Positions 47,772 through 57,308 of a DNA stretch of 64,000 nt are shown in pieces; position 1 is the first letter of the stretch, and every line of letters starts with the position of its first letter. The position numbers were made by a program, and so were the translations under genes. Under the pieces are notes generated by a model. It was given only the letters and a program-made list of their open reading frames with translations. It had not been told where the DNA came from and ran no database searches. Source of the stretch: Aureococcus anophagefferens (Eukaryota > Sar > Pelagophyceae > Pelagomonadales > Pelagomonadaceae); contig NW_008705585.1 in assembly GCF_000186865.1 (NCBI RefSeq), positions 239,862 through 303,861 of the forward strand. Direction: 5' to 3'.

Positions 47772-48569
47772 CTAGGTTTTGTTTACGAGGGCCTTCAAGA
47801 GGCCGCTGAGCGCGTCGACGTCGCCCTTGGACGCGCGCGAGCTCCGGAGCACGCGCCGCGCGGCCGCGACGCGCGGGTCCGCGGGCACGCGGCCCCGCGA
47901 CGTCGCCCGGAAGCCGTCGTCGGCGCCGAGCGCGGCCGCGAGGCGCCCCACGAGCGCGTCGACGTGGCGGTCGTCCGCGGGCGGCTCCGCCGCCGGCTCG
48001 CCGCCGCCGGCCGCGGCGTACAAATTCGCCAGCGCGATGGACACGGCGTGCGACAGGTTCAGGCTGTCGTCCGACGCGATCTCCACGGAGCCGCCGCAGG
48101 CCGCGAGCTCCTCGGTGGTCAGGCCGTCGGCCTCGCGGCCGAAGACGAGCGCGACGCGGCGAGTTCCCGCCGCGAGGGCCGGCAGCGCGTCCGGAAGCGC
48201 CGCGTGGCGGCGCGACGCGCCCGAGCGCCGCGAGAAGGCGACGGACGTGTCGGCGTGTCGCAGCGCGTCGCCCAAGTCCGCGTGCTCCGTCGACCGCTCG
48301 TTCAACACGACGCGGCCCTGGGGCATCGCGTAGCGCCGCTCGTAGGTCGCCTCGGCGGCCCGGTCGTATTCCGGAGCGACGACGCGGAGGTGGCCCACGC
48401 CGAAGCACGCCGCCAGGCGGCAGACCTGGCCGACGTTCGACGCGTACTGGGGGCCCACGAGCACGACGTCGACGTGGCCCAGGCGCAGCGCGTCCGCCGT
48501 CGCGGCGACGGCGACGAGCGCGGCGACGGCGCGCATCGCGGCGTTGGCGCGACTCGCGGCGGCGCGCAT
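47772..48569 (-). CDS. SpoU/TrmJ-type RNA 2'-O-methyltransferase, organelle-targeted
   Basis: This is a SPOUT knot enzyme. The N-terminal Rossmann-like start is HVDVVLVGPQYASNVGQVCRLAACFG; the SAM-binding knot is RRVALVFGREADGLTTEEL and SDDSLNLSHAVSIALANLY. These are characteristic of the TrmJ/LasT group, which methylates the ribose of the tRNA anticodon loop (position 32). The presequence (MRAAASRANAAMRAVAALVAVAATADA) lacks acids and points to an organelle. The start is set at 48569; the frame is open further up. It ends 25 bases from the convergent ELO gene. Confidence 0.88.
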   Translation of the reverse strand: MRAAASRANAAMRAVAALVAVAATADALRLGHVDVVLVGPQYASNVGQVCRLAACFGVGHLRVVAPEYDRAAEATYERRYAMPQGRVVLNERSTEHADLGDALRHADTSVAFSRRSGASRRHAALPDALPALAAGTRRVALVFGREADGLTTEELAACGGSVEIASDDSLNLSHAVSIALANLYAAAGGGEPAAEPPADDRHVDALVGRLAAALGADDGFRATSRGRVPADPRVAAARRVLRSSRASKGDVDALSGLLKALVNKT

Positions 48570-48814
48570 CGCGGCGGTTAGCTTTTTTTGCGTCACGCCG
48601 TCGCGTCGGAGATGGTCGGCTGCTGCAGGACGTGCACTGCCTGCGTCTGGGCCCGGGTGCGGCAGCTGCCGCAGCTCAGACGCTCTCACACCCTCCACTT
48701 CAACACGACGGCTCCGTGGGGGCAACTTGCGCGAAATTCCAGAGGCGGGCCAGCGGACTCATCCCCCGGCGACGCGCACGCCAACAAGCCACACGCTTCA
48801 CATTTTAACGCACG

Positions 48815-49321
48815 TCATCGGTCCGCGAGGGACGCGTCCCGGCCGTGCTCGCCGAGCGCGCCCGCGCGCATGATCTCCGGCTGCGGCGCCGGCGGCAGGA
48901 ACCCCACCATCGGCTTGTCCGGCGTCCACCTGCGCGCGGACGGGCGTCGGGGCGCGTTTTGGCAGGACGGACGCGGCGCGACGCGCTCGGGCGGCGCGCC
49001 CCCCGTGCCGCGGAGCCGGTGCGCGAAGCGCAGCACGTCGTCGGTGGACATGCCGTTGGCGAAGGGCGTGCGGCAGGAGTGGATCAGCTCCTGGGCCTCG
49101 TCGAGCATGTTGCCCATCTCGAGCTCGAGGTCCTGGAGCTTCTTGATCTTCTTGGGCATCGGCGGCCGCGGGCCGGGATCCATGCGAGCCTCGTCGATGT
49201 CGGCCATCGTCGCGCGCGCGTTCGTCGTCTGGCGGATGTTGTAGTCGGCCTGCGTCAGGAAGGCCGTGCGCAGCTCGCCGAGGGTGGGCTCGCGCAAGGG
49301 CGGCGCATTTTGCTCGGCCAT
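48815..49321 (-). CDS. Possible Mediator complex subunit 4
   Basis: The protein has 168 residues. A coiled-coil segment (KKIKKLQDLELEMGNMLDEAQELIHSC) is followed by PFANGMSTDDVLRFAHRLRGTGGAPP, close to the MED4 pattern of a helix, then VxVDxLLxYAHRIS and a Pro-rich region. MED4 belongs to the middle module of Mediator, which connects regulators to RNA polymerase II. The C-terminal third is Pro/Arg-rich (APRPSCQN...DKPMVGFLPPAP). The start at 49321 (MAEQNAPPLREPTLGELR) is the first ATG of the compact frame. It is divergent from the UDP-sulfoquinovose synthase gene (125 bases). Family assignment rests on one motif and length. Confidence 0.5.
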   Translation of the reverse strand: MAEQNAPPLREPTLGELRTAFLTQADYNIRQTTNARATMADIDEARMDPGPRPPMPKKIKKLQDLELEMGNMLDEAQELIHSCRTPFANGMSTDDVLRFAHRLRGTGGAPPERVAPRPSCQNAPRRPSARRWTPDKPMVGFLPPAPQPEIMRAGALGEHGRDASLADR

Positions 49322-49445
49322 GGCGTCGCGTTTTGAGCCAAAGCTGAACTTCACGGAGCCGCGCTCCCTGGGTGACGATCGCCTGAGACTCCGACTACAA
49401 CCGGAGTCGGAGCTCGAGCGACTGCTTCTCCCCGCGCGCGTGACG

Positions 49446-50875
49446 ATGAAGGCCGTCCTCTTGGCACTCGCGCTGTCCACGGATGCGCTGATCGCGCCGC
49501 AGCGGTCCTTCGGCGGCGCCCGGCGGGCCGCGAAGAGCTCGGCGGTGACCATGTCGGCGTCGAAGAAAATTCTCGTCCTCGGCGGCGACGGCTTCTGCGG
49601 CTGGCCGACGGCGCTGCACCTCAGCGACAAGGGCCACGACGCGCGACGCCGGCGCCCAGAAAAACGCGCGAAAAAACGAGCCCCGCGCGCGCGCGCGCGC
49701 CGCCGCGGTGAAACCGAGCCGCGCAGGTGACGATCGTCGACAACCTGAGCCGCCGCAACATCGACACGGAGCTCGGCTGCGACTCGCTGACGCCCATCAC
49801 GCACCCCGAGGTGCGCCTCGAGGCCTGGAAGGAGCTCACGGGCAAGACCATCCATTTCGAGAATTTGGACGTCGCGACCGAGTACGACAAGCTCGAGCTG
49901 CTCATGAAGACGGTGCGGCCCGACTCCGTCGTCCACTTCGCGGAGCAGCGCGCGGCGCCCTACTCCCAGAAGGGCGCGAAGCAGAAGCGCTACACGGTCG
50001 ACAACAACGTCTGCGGCACGCACAACCTCCTCGCGGCCGTCGTCGAGGCGGACTGCAACACGCACGTCGTGCACCTCGGCACGATGGGCGTCTACGGCTA
50101 CGGCACGTCGGGCGGCGAGATCCCCGAGGGCTACATCGACGTCATCCTCCCCGGCGGCCGCGAGTCCAAGATCCTCCACCCCGCGTACCCCGGCTCCGTC
50201 TACCACACGACCAAGTGCTTGGACGCGCTCCTCTTCCAGTTCTACAACAAGAACGACGGCGTCCGCGTCACGGACCTGCACCAGGGCATCGTCTGGGGCA
50301 CGAACACGCCCCTGACGGGCATGGACGAGCGCCTCACGAACCGCTTCGACTACGACGGCGACTACGGCACGGTCCTGAACCGGTTCCTCATGCAGGCGGC
50401 GCTCGGCGTGCCGCTCACGGTCTACGGCACGGGCGGCCAGACGCGGGGCTTCATCCACGTCACGGACACGGCCAAGTGCATCGAGCTCGCCATCAACAAC
50501 CCGCCCGCCGAGGGCGAGGGCGTCGAGATCTTCAACCAGGTCGCGGAGACGCGCCGCGTCCGCGACATCGCGGAGATGATTAGCTCGAACACGGGCGTGC
50601 CCGCGCGCTTCCTCGCGAACCCGCGCCAGGAGGCCGCGGAGAACGAGCTCGACGTGTCGAACCGCAAGTTCCGCGCGCTCGGCTTCGAGCCCACGCTCCT
50701 CAACGACAAGCTCTTCGAGGAGGTCCAGGACGTCACGAACAAGTACAAGGACCGCTGCATCCCGACGAAGATCCTCCCCGCGTCCTTCTGGAACAAGAAG
50801 CGCGCGCTCGCGGCCGAGGCTGACGGCGAGGCGCGGTCCGACATCAAGCTCCCGGAGGCCGTCGCGAGCCGCTAG
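49446..50875 (+). CDS. SQD1: UDP-sulfoquinovose synthase (sulfolipid biosynthesis)
   Basis: The enzyme makes UDP-sulfoquinovose from UDP-glucose and sulfite for the thylakoid lipid SQDG. Exon 1 (49446-49640) has a plastid presequence (MKAVLLALALSTDALIAPQRSF) and ILVLGGDGFCGWPTALHLSDKGHD. Intron 49641-49726 must be GC-AG (GAC|GCGCG...GCAG|GTG) to restore KGHDVTIVDNLSRR. Exon 2 carries HFAEQRAAPYSQ, GTMGVYGYG, the catalytic SVYHTTKCLD, DLHQGIVWGT and NRFDYDGDYGTVLNRF, all SQD1 hallmarks. The length of about 447 residues is normal. A neighbouring ATG8-type GC donor shows this is a genome habit. Confidence 0.96.
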
Positions 50876-50989
50876 GGGCCCCGTCGAAAACCCCCCCGCC
50901 GGCCGCCGCCGCCGGCTCCCGCCGTTCCCCCCGCGCGCCGCGCCCGACCTCCCGCCCCCTCTTCATACAGCACCATACAAAAACCGACC

Positions 50990-51808
50990 CTACTTCTTCG
51001 CGTACGCGTTCACAAGCAGGCGCCGCTGGAAGATGACGATCGCGACGGCGACGGCGACGAGGCTCGTGAGGCCGTTGTAGGGCCGGAGCGTCAGGCGCCC
51101 GAAGCGCCGCAGGGGCTTCGTCGACAGCAGCGCGTTCTTGATGCGCTGGTAGCGGACGATGCCGTTGAACGCCGTCGCGACGACGAAGAGGCAGATCGTC
51201 AGCTCCGCGCCCTCGGTCAACACGCGCCAGAACGCGCCGTCGTTCGACTCGAGCGACGACAGCGAGTAGGCCGTGCGCATGGACGCGAGGGTCGTGCGGA
51301 TCCAGGCGAGGAGCGTGCGCTCGTTCGCGAGCTCCGTCGTGAGCCGCGAGAAGCGCTCGACGGCCGTGAGCTGCGCGGCGACGGAGTGGCGGTCCGCCTC
51401 CTCGTCGTCGTCCGACGGCGCGCGCGGCGACTCCCGCGGCGCGGGCGCCTCGGCGTCGTCGCCGAGGGCGAAGTACTCCGCCGTCGCGCGCTCGTCGCTC
51501 GCCTTGCGCGCCGCCGGGGGCGCCGCGTCGCCGTCGCCGCGCGCGTGGCGGCCGCCGCCCCGCGACGTCGTCCGCCGCGCGGGCGCGCCGTGCGCGTAGA
51601 GCGTCGCGCCGTCGGGCAGCGACGCGCTCAGGGGCGCGACGGGGCCGCGCCGGTCCCGCGCGAAGGTGCAGTAGAGCGACGCCGGGCACAGGCCGCCGCG
51701 GGCGGCGACGGCGCCCTGGAGCTCCGCGTGCGCGAGGCCGTCCCACGTGGCGACGTCGAAGGGCTCGCCCGTCTCGCAGACGATGACGTGCAGCGTGCGC
51801 GTGGCCAT
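50990..51808 (-). CDS. DUF202/VTC-type membrane protein
   Basis: The C-terminal third has the DUF202 signature FSRLTTELANERTLLAWIRTTLASMRTAY, followed by hydrophobic segments (LTICLFVVATAFNGIVRY, LTSLVAVAVAIVIFQ). This matches the membrane domain shared by VTC1-type polyphosphate polymerase subunits. The N-terminal part (MATRTLHVIVCETGEPFDV...DGATLYAHG) resembles a small ubiquitin-like fold, followed by an acidic/Ser linker (PSDDDEEADRHS). The start is at 51808; the frame is open upstream. A role in acidocalcisome or vacuole membranes is possible by family only. Confidence 0.8.
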   Translation of the reverse strand: MATRTLHVIVCETGEPFDVATWDGLAHAELQGAVAARGGLCPASLYCTFARDRRGPVAPLSASLPDGATLYAHGAPARRTTSRGGGRHARGDGDAAPPAARKASDERATAEYFALGDDAEAPAPRESPRAPSDDDEEADRHSVAAQLTAVERFSRLTTELANERTLLAWIRTTLASMRTAYSLSSLESNDGAFWRVLTEGAELTICLFVVATAFNGIVRYQRIKNALLSTKPLRRFGRLTLRPYNGLTSLVAVAVAIVIFQRRLLVNAYAKK

Positions 51809-52095
51809 GGGTGGCGGTCGTGGGGTCGGGTGCGTGTGTCGGGGCCGGCGAACGCGGCCAGGGGAGACGCTTTGCCACAAAGCCCAATCGGAGGCCGAGG
51901 AGCGCGTCATCTAGCTGCGTCAAGCTGTCGTCAAGTCGACTGCATCATCCTTGATCGAGATGGCGATGAAGGGCATCTCGAGGCCTTTGCAGCGCGTCGT
52001 CTGAGGCCGCAACGCAGCAAAAGGGTCTCGACGTTGCCGCAGAAAGTTAAGCAAAGCCGTCGCAGCGCGAGCAACGCGCCGCTCGCGCGGTGACC

Positions 52096-55000
52096 ATGGG
52101 CAAGAAGCAGCGCGAGCGCAAGGCCAAGGACAAGGCGCGCAACGCCGCCAAGCCGAGCGCGGCGCAGGACGAGACCTTCGTGCCCTTCGCCGAGTTCCTG
52201 TCGCCGGAGCTCGCCGCCGAGTGCGGCGAGGCCGCGCCGGCCGCGCCCGCCGCGCGCGCGGCGCCGGAGCCCAGGGCGAAGCTCAGCGGCACGCAGCGGA
52301 AGCGGCTCGCCAAGTACACGGAGAAGGCGCGGAAGCGCGCGCAGCGCGCCGAGCTCTACGCGACGCTCGGCGCCCACGCGGCGACGCCCGAGCAGCTCGG
52401 CGTCGTCCGCGCGACCGTCGCCGCGCGGTCGGGGAGCCAGCGCGCGACGGCGCGGCAGCGCGCGACGGCCGCGCTCCTCCGCGACCGCCACGGCCTCGCC
52501 CTCGACGCCGCGGAGCGCGACTCGCTCCACGCGCGCGGCGCGACCGTCGACGACGCCGACGCGCCGCCCGTCGCGCCGCCGCCCGAGGCCGCGGACGACG
52601 ACGACGCCATGGACGACGACGCGAGCGACGGCGACGACGCCATGGACGAAGGCGAGCACGCGAGCGACAGCGACGACGACAGCGACGACGACGAGGCGCC
52701 GCCGCTCGTCGCGGCGCCGCCGGCCATGGCGCCGCCGCCGGCCGCGGCGCCGCCGGCCGCCGCGCCGCCGGCCGCGGCGGCGACGCCGTCGTCGTTCGCG
52801 GCGCAGATGATGGCGCAGCTCGCGTCGCTCAAGACGTCGGCGCTCGCGACGGCGCCGGCTACGGCCGCGCCGGCGCCCGAGGACGCCGCGCCGCTCGCGG
52901 GCAGGACCGGCTACGTCGCCGTGGACCTCGAGCTGCCCGCGGCGCTCCGGTCCGCCCCCTCCGCGCCGTCCGCGGCTCCCGCGCCCGCGCGGCCGCGGCC
53001 CGCCGTCGTCCGCCCGCCGGGCGTCGCCGAGGCGCGCCAGGCGCTGCCCTGCTGCGGCATGGAGCAGGAGCTCGTCGACGCGGTCTCGCGGAACGACGTC
53101 GTCGTCGTCTGCGGCGCCACGGGCTCCGGCAAGTCGACGCAGCTGCCCCAGTTCCTCTACGAGGCGGGCCTCACGGCCACGGGCCTGCGCATCGCCGTGA
53201 CGCAGCCGCGGCGCGTCGCCGCGGTGACGACGTGCGAGCGCGTGGCCCACGAGCTCGGCGCACCGGACCCGAAAACCACGCCCGACGCGCTCGTGGGCTA
53301 CCGCACGCGCTACGACGCCGGCGGCGTCGGCCCGTCGACGCGCTTGTTATTTGAGACGGACGGCGTGCTGCTCAACGAGTGCAAGCGCGACCTCTTGCTG
53401 CGCGACTACGCGGCGGTGATCCTGGACGAGGCGCACGAGCGGTCGCTGAACACGGACGTGCTGCTGGGCCTGCTGAGCCGCGCCGTGCCCCTGCGGCGCG
53501 CGCACTACGACGAGGCGACGGCCGCGGGCGACGCGGACGCCCTGCCGCCGCTGAAGCTCGTGGTCATGTCCGCGACGCTCCGCGTCGACGACTTTTTGGA
53601 CAACGCGGCCCTCTGGGGCGCCGGCCCGCGGCCCGAGCTCGTCAGCGTCGAGGCGCGGCAGCACCCCGTGACGACGCACTTCGCCAAGGTCACGGAGCTC
53701 GACGACTACGCGGGCGCGGCCCTGGCCAAGACGCGCGCGATCCACGACAAGTTGCCCGACGGCGCGGTCCTCGTTTTTTTCACGGGCAAGCGGGAGATCG
53801 ACGAGTTGTGGACGCCCTGCGGGGGCCGGGCCTCCACGTCGTGCCCCTCCACGCGCAGATGTCCCTCGCGGACCAGCGCGCGGCCTTCGCGGAGCCGCCG
53901 CCGGGTTGCCGAAAGGTCGTCGCGGCGACGAACGTCGCGGAGACGTCGCTGACGATCCCCGGCGTGACCTACGTCGTCGACAGCGGCCGCGCGAAGCGCA
54001 AGGTCGTGCTCGACGCCGCGAGCGGCGCCGTCGCGTTCCGCGTGGGCTGGATCTCGCGCGCCGCGGCGGACCAGCGCGCGGGCCGCGCGGGCCGCGAGGG
54101 GCCGGGCCACTGCTACCGCCTCTACTCGTCGGCGCTCTTCGCCGAGACCTTCGACGCCTTCGAGGCGCCCGAGGTCGCGCGCCTGCCGCTCCTGGACGTC
54201 GTGCTGGCCGCGAAGGACCTGGGCGTCGCCGACGTCGGCTCGTTCCCCTTCCCCTCGCGGCCGCCGCCGGCGGAGCTCGCGGCCGCGGGCCGCGCGCTGG
54301 AGCGCCTCGGCTGCGTGGGCGCGAACGGCGCCCTGTCGCCCCTGGGCGCGGCCGTCGCGAGGCTGCCCGTGGGCTGCCGCCACGCGTGCGCGCTCGCGCA
54401 CGTCGCGCGGAATCTGACCGGCGGCGACGACGAGCGCCGGCGCACGGCGGCGCTCGCCGTCGCCCTCGTCGCCGCCGGCTCCGAGGCCTGCCCCTTCGGG
54501 GGCGCGTCCGACGCGCAGCGGCGCGCTCGCGGCGCTGAAAAAGGCCCTGCGGGACCGCGCGCGTCTTCGCCGGCGGCGACGGCGCGCCGCTGGCCGTCGC
54601 CCTCGACGACCTGCGGCCCGCGACGGCGGCGCAGGACGTCCTCCTGGCCAAGGCGCTCTGCGCCGGCAGCCTCGACCGCGTCGCGCGCCGCGCGGACCCG
54701 GCGGTCGTCGAGGCGCGCGCGCGCGCGGCCGCGGCCGCCGCGGGCGAGGTCTACGACCCGAAGTCGCTGAGCGCGCACGACCGCGACTGCGCCTACGAGC
54801 TGCTCTGCGAGGCGCCGGGCGACCGCGGGCCGCGCCTCGCCTACGTGTCCGCGCGGTCCGCGGCGCACGCGCGGTCGCGCCGCGACCTGCCGCCGTTCCT
54901 CGCGTACGGGGCCGCGGCGCTGCCGGAGCGCGGCGCCGCGAAGCTCGACGCGTGCACGGCCGTCGACGGCGCCTGGCTCGCCCAGCTCGCGGGGACCTTC

Positions 55001-55444
55001 GTCGCCTTCGGCCCGCCCCTCGAGCGGCCGCCGCCGCGGCTGCGGGCGGACGGCGACCGCGTCCGCGTCTTCCGCGAGCCGGCGCTCGCGGCCGCGCGGG
55101 GGCCGCCCTGGCTCCTGCCCGTCGTCGCCGCGCCCCTCGAGGGCTGCGGGCCCGACGCCGCGGGCGCCGTCGCCGCGCGCCTGCTCCTCGACGGCGCGCT
55201 CCTGCCGGGACTCGTCGACGGCGCGGCGCTTCTCGACGCGCCCGCGGCCGCGCTGCCCCTCGGCGACGCCCCCGCGGCGAAGCGCCCGCCGAGGGTCGCC
55301 GCGCTCGTCGCCGCGCTGCGGGGGGCGGCGACGCGCGCCGCCGTCGCGGCGGCGCTCGCGGCGCCCGCGGGGAGGGACGCGCTCCTCGGCGTCGTCCGCA
55401 AGTCGGGACGCGCGGCCCTCGAGGGCCGGCTCGCTAAGCTCTAG
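52096..55444 (+). CDS. DHX37: DHX37/Dhr1-type DEAH RNA helicase, with two or more apparent frame breaks
   Basis: The U3 snoRNP helicase acts in 18S rRNA processing. N-terminal MGKKQRERKAKDK and LSGTQRKRLAKYTEKARKRAQRAELYATL match the DHX37/Ecm16 start. Helicase motifs are GATGSGKSTQ, TQPRRVAA, DEAHERSLNTD, MSATLRVDDF, VFFTGKREIDEL, TNVAETSLTIPGVTYVVDSGR and QRAGRAGREGPGHCYRLYS. The frame breaks near 53808, where one G seems missing (DELV...VDALRGPGLHVVPLHAQMSL lies in the next frame). It breaks again at 54525-54562, where one or two shifts are needed to reach VFAGGDGAPLAVALDDL and the C-terminus KSGRAALEGRLAKL. Both sides of each break are family-like, so assembly indels are the best explanation. 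Confidence 0.85.
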
Positions 55445-55517
55445 CCTAGGCCTCGGTCGCAAGTCGGGACGCGCGGCCCTCGAGGGCCGGCCCGCTAAGC
55501 TTTAGCCTAGGCCTCGG
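55397..55517. repeat. 61-bp tandem duplication spanning the stops of two convergent genes
   Basis: CGCAAGTCGGGACGCGCGGC starts at 55397 and again at 55458. The copies are nearly identical through GCTAAGCT(C/T)TAGCCTAGGCCTCGG. The plus-strand helicase uses the stop in copy 1 (55442-55444) and the minus-strand gene uses the stop in copy 2 (55507-55509). Confidence 0.93.
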
Positions 55518-56913
55518 CCGCGACTGCCTTCTTCTGGGCGCGCGCGGCCTTCTTCAGCGCGCGCTTCTCCTTCTCCTCGCGGATGGCGCGCTTCCGCGCG
55601 CGCTTGGCCTCCTTGGCCGCGCGCTTGTCCACCGCGTCGTCCGCGGCGGGTTCGCCGCCGGCGGGCGCCGCCGCGGAGACGTCCGCGGCGGGTTCGCCGC
55701 CGTCGGGGGGCGCCGCTGCGGAGACGAGGCTCCGGAAGAGCGCGAGCGCCGCGTCGACGGGCGGCGGCGGCGGCGGCGGCAGCGGCGCCACGGCGACGTC
55801 GGCGACGCCGGGGATCTCCCGGAGCCGCGGCGCGAGCTCGTCGGCGAGCACGCCGGGCCCGAGGGCCGCGGCGGCGCCCGCGACGGCGGCGGTCGCGCCC
55901 GCGAGGAGCGCCGCGGGCGCCGGGACCTCGCCGGCGCCGTCGAGCGTCGCGTGCGTCGCCGCGCCCGCGGCCTCCGGGAGGTCGAGGCCGTGCGCGCGCG
56001 CGAGGAACGCGCGCTCGTCGGCGGCGCTCGCCGGGCGCCAGCGGTCGTAGCCCCGGCGCCGGTTCGCGGCCGCGAGCGGCGCCTCGGCGCGCGCGCCGGG
56101 CCCGGGGCCGAAGCCGAGCGCGCGCCGCGGCCGCGAGAGCTCGGGCCATTTGAAGACGACGCTGTCGGCGTAGAGCGCGTCGCCCGGCTCGAGGGCCGCG
56201 GCGCCGTCGCCGAGCCGGCGGAGCGCGGCCTGCGCGGGGCGCCGCCGTCGCGTCGCGCGCGCGGGGACGGCCGCGCGGGCGGTCGCGAGGCGCGCGCGGC
56301 CGGGCCGGAGCACGACGACGTCCGCCGTCGCGGCGACGCGGCACCGCCGGGGCTCGTCCGCGTCCCAGGCCGCGGCGTCGACGGAGACCGCGACGCACGG
56401 CACGAGCGGCAGGTCCGCGCCCCCGAGGAGCGACGCCCGCGCCTCGCGCGCCGCGTCGCGGCGCGCGAGGAACTCCTCCGTCACGCCGAACGCGACGAGG
56501 TCGCGGCCCTCGAAGACGACGCGGCACGTCGCCGCCTGGCGCCGCAGCGCGCGCGCGACGCGCCCCGCGACGCGCGCGCGAAGCCCCGCGGCCGGCGCTT
56601 CCGGTTCCGCGTCGCCCGCGTCGCGCGCGTCGCGCGCGTCCGCGGCCCGCGCCGCGTCGACGCCGAGGGCCGACGCCGCGGCGACGACGTCCTCGAGCGC
56701 CTCGGTTTGGCGGGCCGCCGCCGCCCAGACCGTCAACCCGCGCGTCCCGTCGAGGTCCGCGAAGAAGGGTTTGTCTTTCCAGGCGTCGTCGAGGGCGTCC
56801 AGGACCATTTCAGCGGCGAGCGGGTGCGTCGATTTCGCCGCGAATTCGACGGGCGTCGCGACGTAGCTCTCGTCGCCTCGCGGGAGCAGCAGGGAGAACG
56901 TGAACGACGTCAT
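55507..56913 (-). CDS. Unknown 468-residue protein with a basic C-terminal tail
   Basis: The start is at 56913 (MTSFTFSLLLPRGDESYVATPVEFAAKSTHPLAAEMVLDALDD). The N-terminal third has normal composition (WKDKPFFADLDGTRGLTVWAA, CRVVFEGRDLVAFGVTEEFL); the middle is Ala/Arg-rich. A segment YDRWRPASAADERAFLARAHGLDLPEA follows, then LRSL-type helices. The C-terminus is strongly basic (KEAKRARKRAIREEKEKRALKKAARAQKKA), as in nucleolar or ribosome-associated proteins. Near 55690 a 51-bp internal duplication codes two PAADVSAAAP-type repeats. No family is recognised. Confidence 0.65.
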   Translation of the reverse strand: MTSFTFSLLLPRGDESYVATPVEFAAKSTHPLAAEMVLDALDDAWKDKPFFADLDGTRGLTVWAAAARQTEALEDVVAAASALGVDAARAADARDARDAGDAEPEAPAAGLRARVAGRVARALRRQAATCRVVFEGRDLVAFGVTEEFLARRDAAREARASLLGGADLPLVPCVAVSVDAAAWDADEPRRCRVAATADVVVLRPGRARLATARAAVPARATRRRRPAQAALRRLGDGAAALEPGDALYADSVVFKWPELSRPRRALGFGPGPGARAEAPLAAANRRRGYDRWRPASAADERAFLARAHGLDLPEAAGAATHATLDGAGEVPAPAALLAGATAAVAGAAAALGPGVLADELAPRLREIPGVADVAVAPLPPPPPPPVDAALALFRSLVSAAAPPDGGEPAADVSAAAPAGGEPAADDAVDKRAAKEAKRARKRAIREEKEKRALKKAARAQKKAVAAEA

Positions 56914-57308
56914 GGGCGGCGTCGTGAGCTTTTGTATCGAATTGCCACAGCGCCTCGGACTCGTCGGTGCTTATCCAGGGGGGTTCGTGGGGTACCTCGG
57001 CGAGCCGAGCCAGGTGGCGACCGCCTCGGACTCGATTGGCGACTCTCTCTCTAGCGCATTAGGCGACGCTCCCCGCCCACGCGCCGACTCTCTCTAGCGC
57101 ATTAGGCGACGCACCCCGCCTACGCGCCTGCCTTGGGCGGACGCGGGCACTGGGGGGCCCACTAAAGCCGCAATGGGCCATTGGCAATGGCGACTCGGAT
57201 CGCCTAGTAATTCTCAGTTTTGGAAACTGAGAGGAGGACGACGGCCTCACACCGCCCCGCCTCTCTAATACGCGAAAGCCTCTACCTTGGGAGCCTAGGT
57301 TAAGCTTA
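56914..57308. other. Intergenic spacer with a short tandem duplication
   Basis: This is 395 bases. GACTCTCTCT-type words plus CTAGCGCATTAGGCGACGC recur at 57041 and 57085 (period about 44). No gene is seen. It holds the 3' flank of the giant WD40 gene and the 5' flank of the neighbour. Confidence 0.7.
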
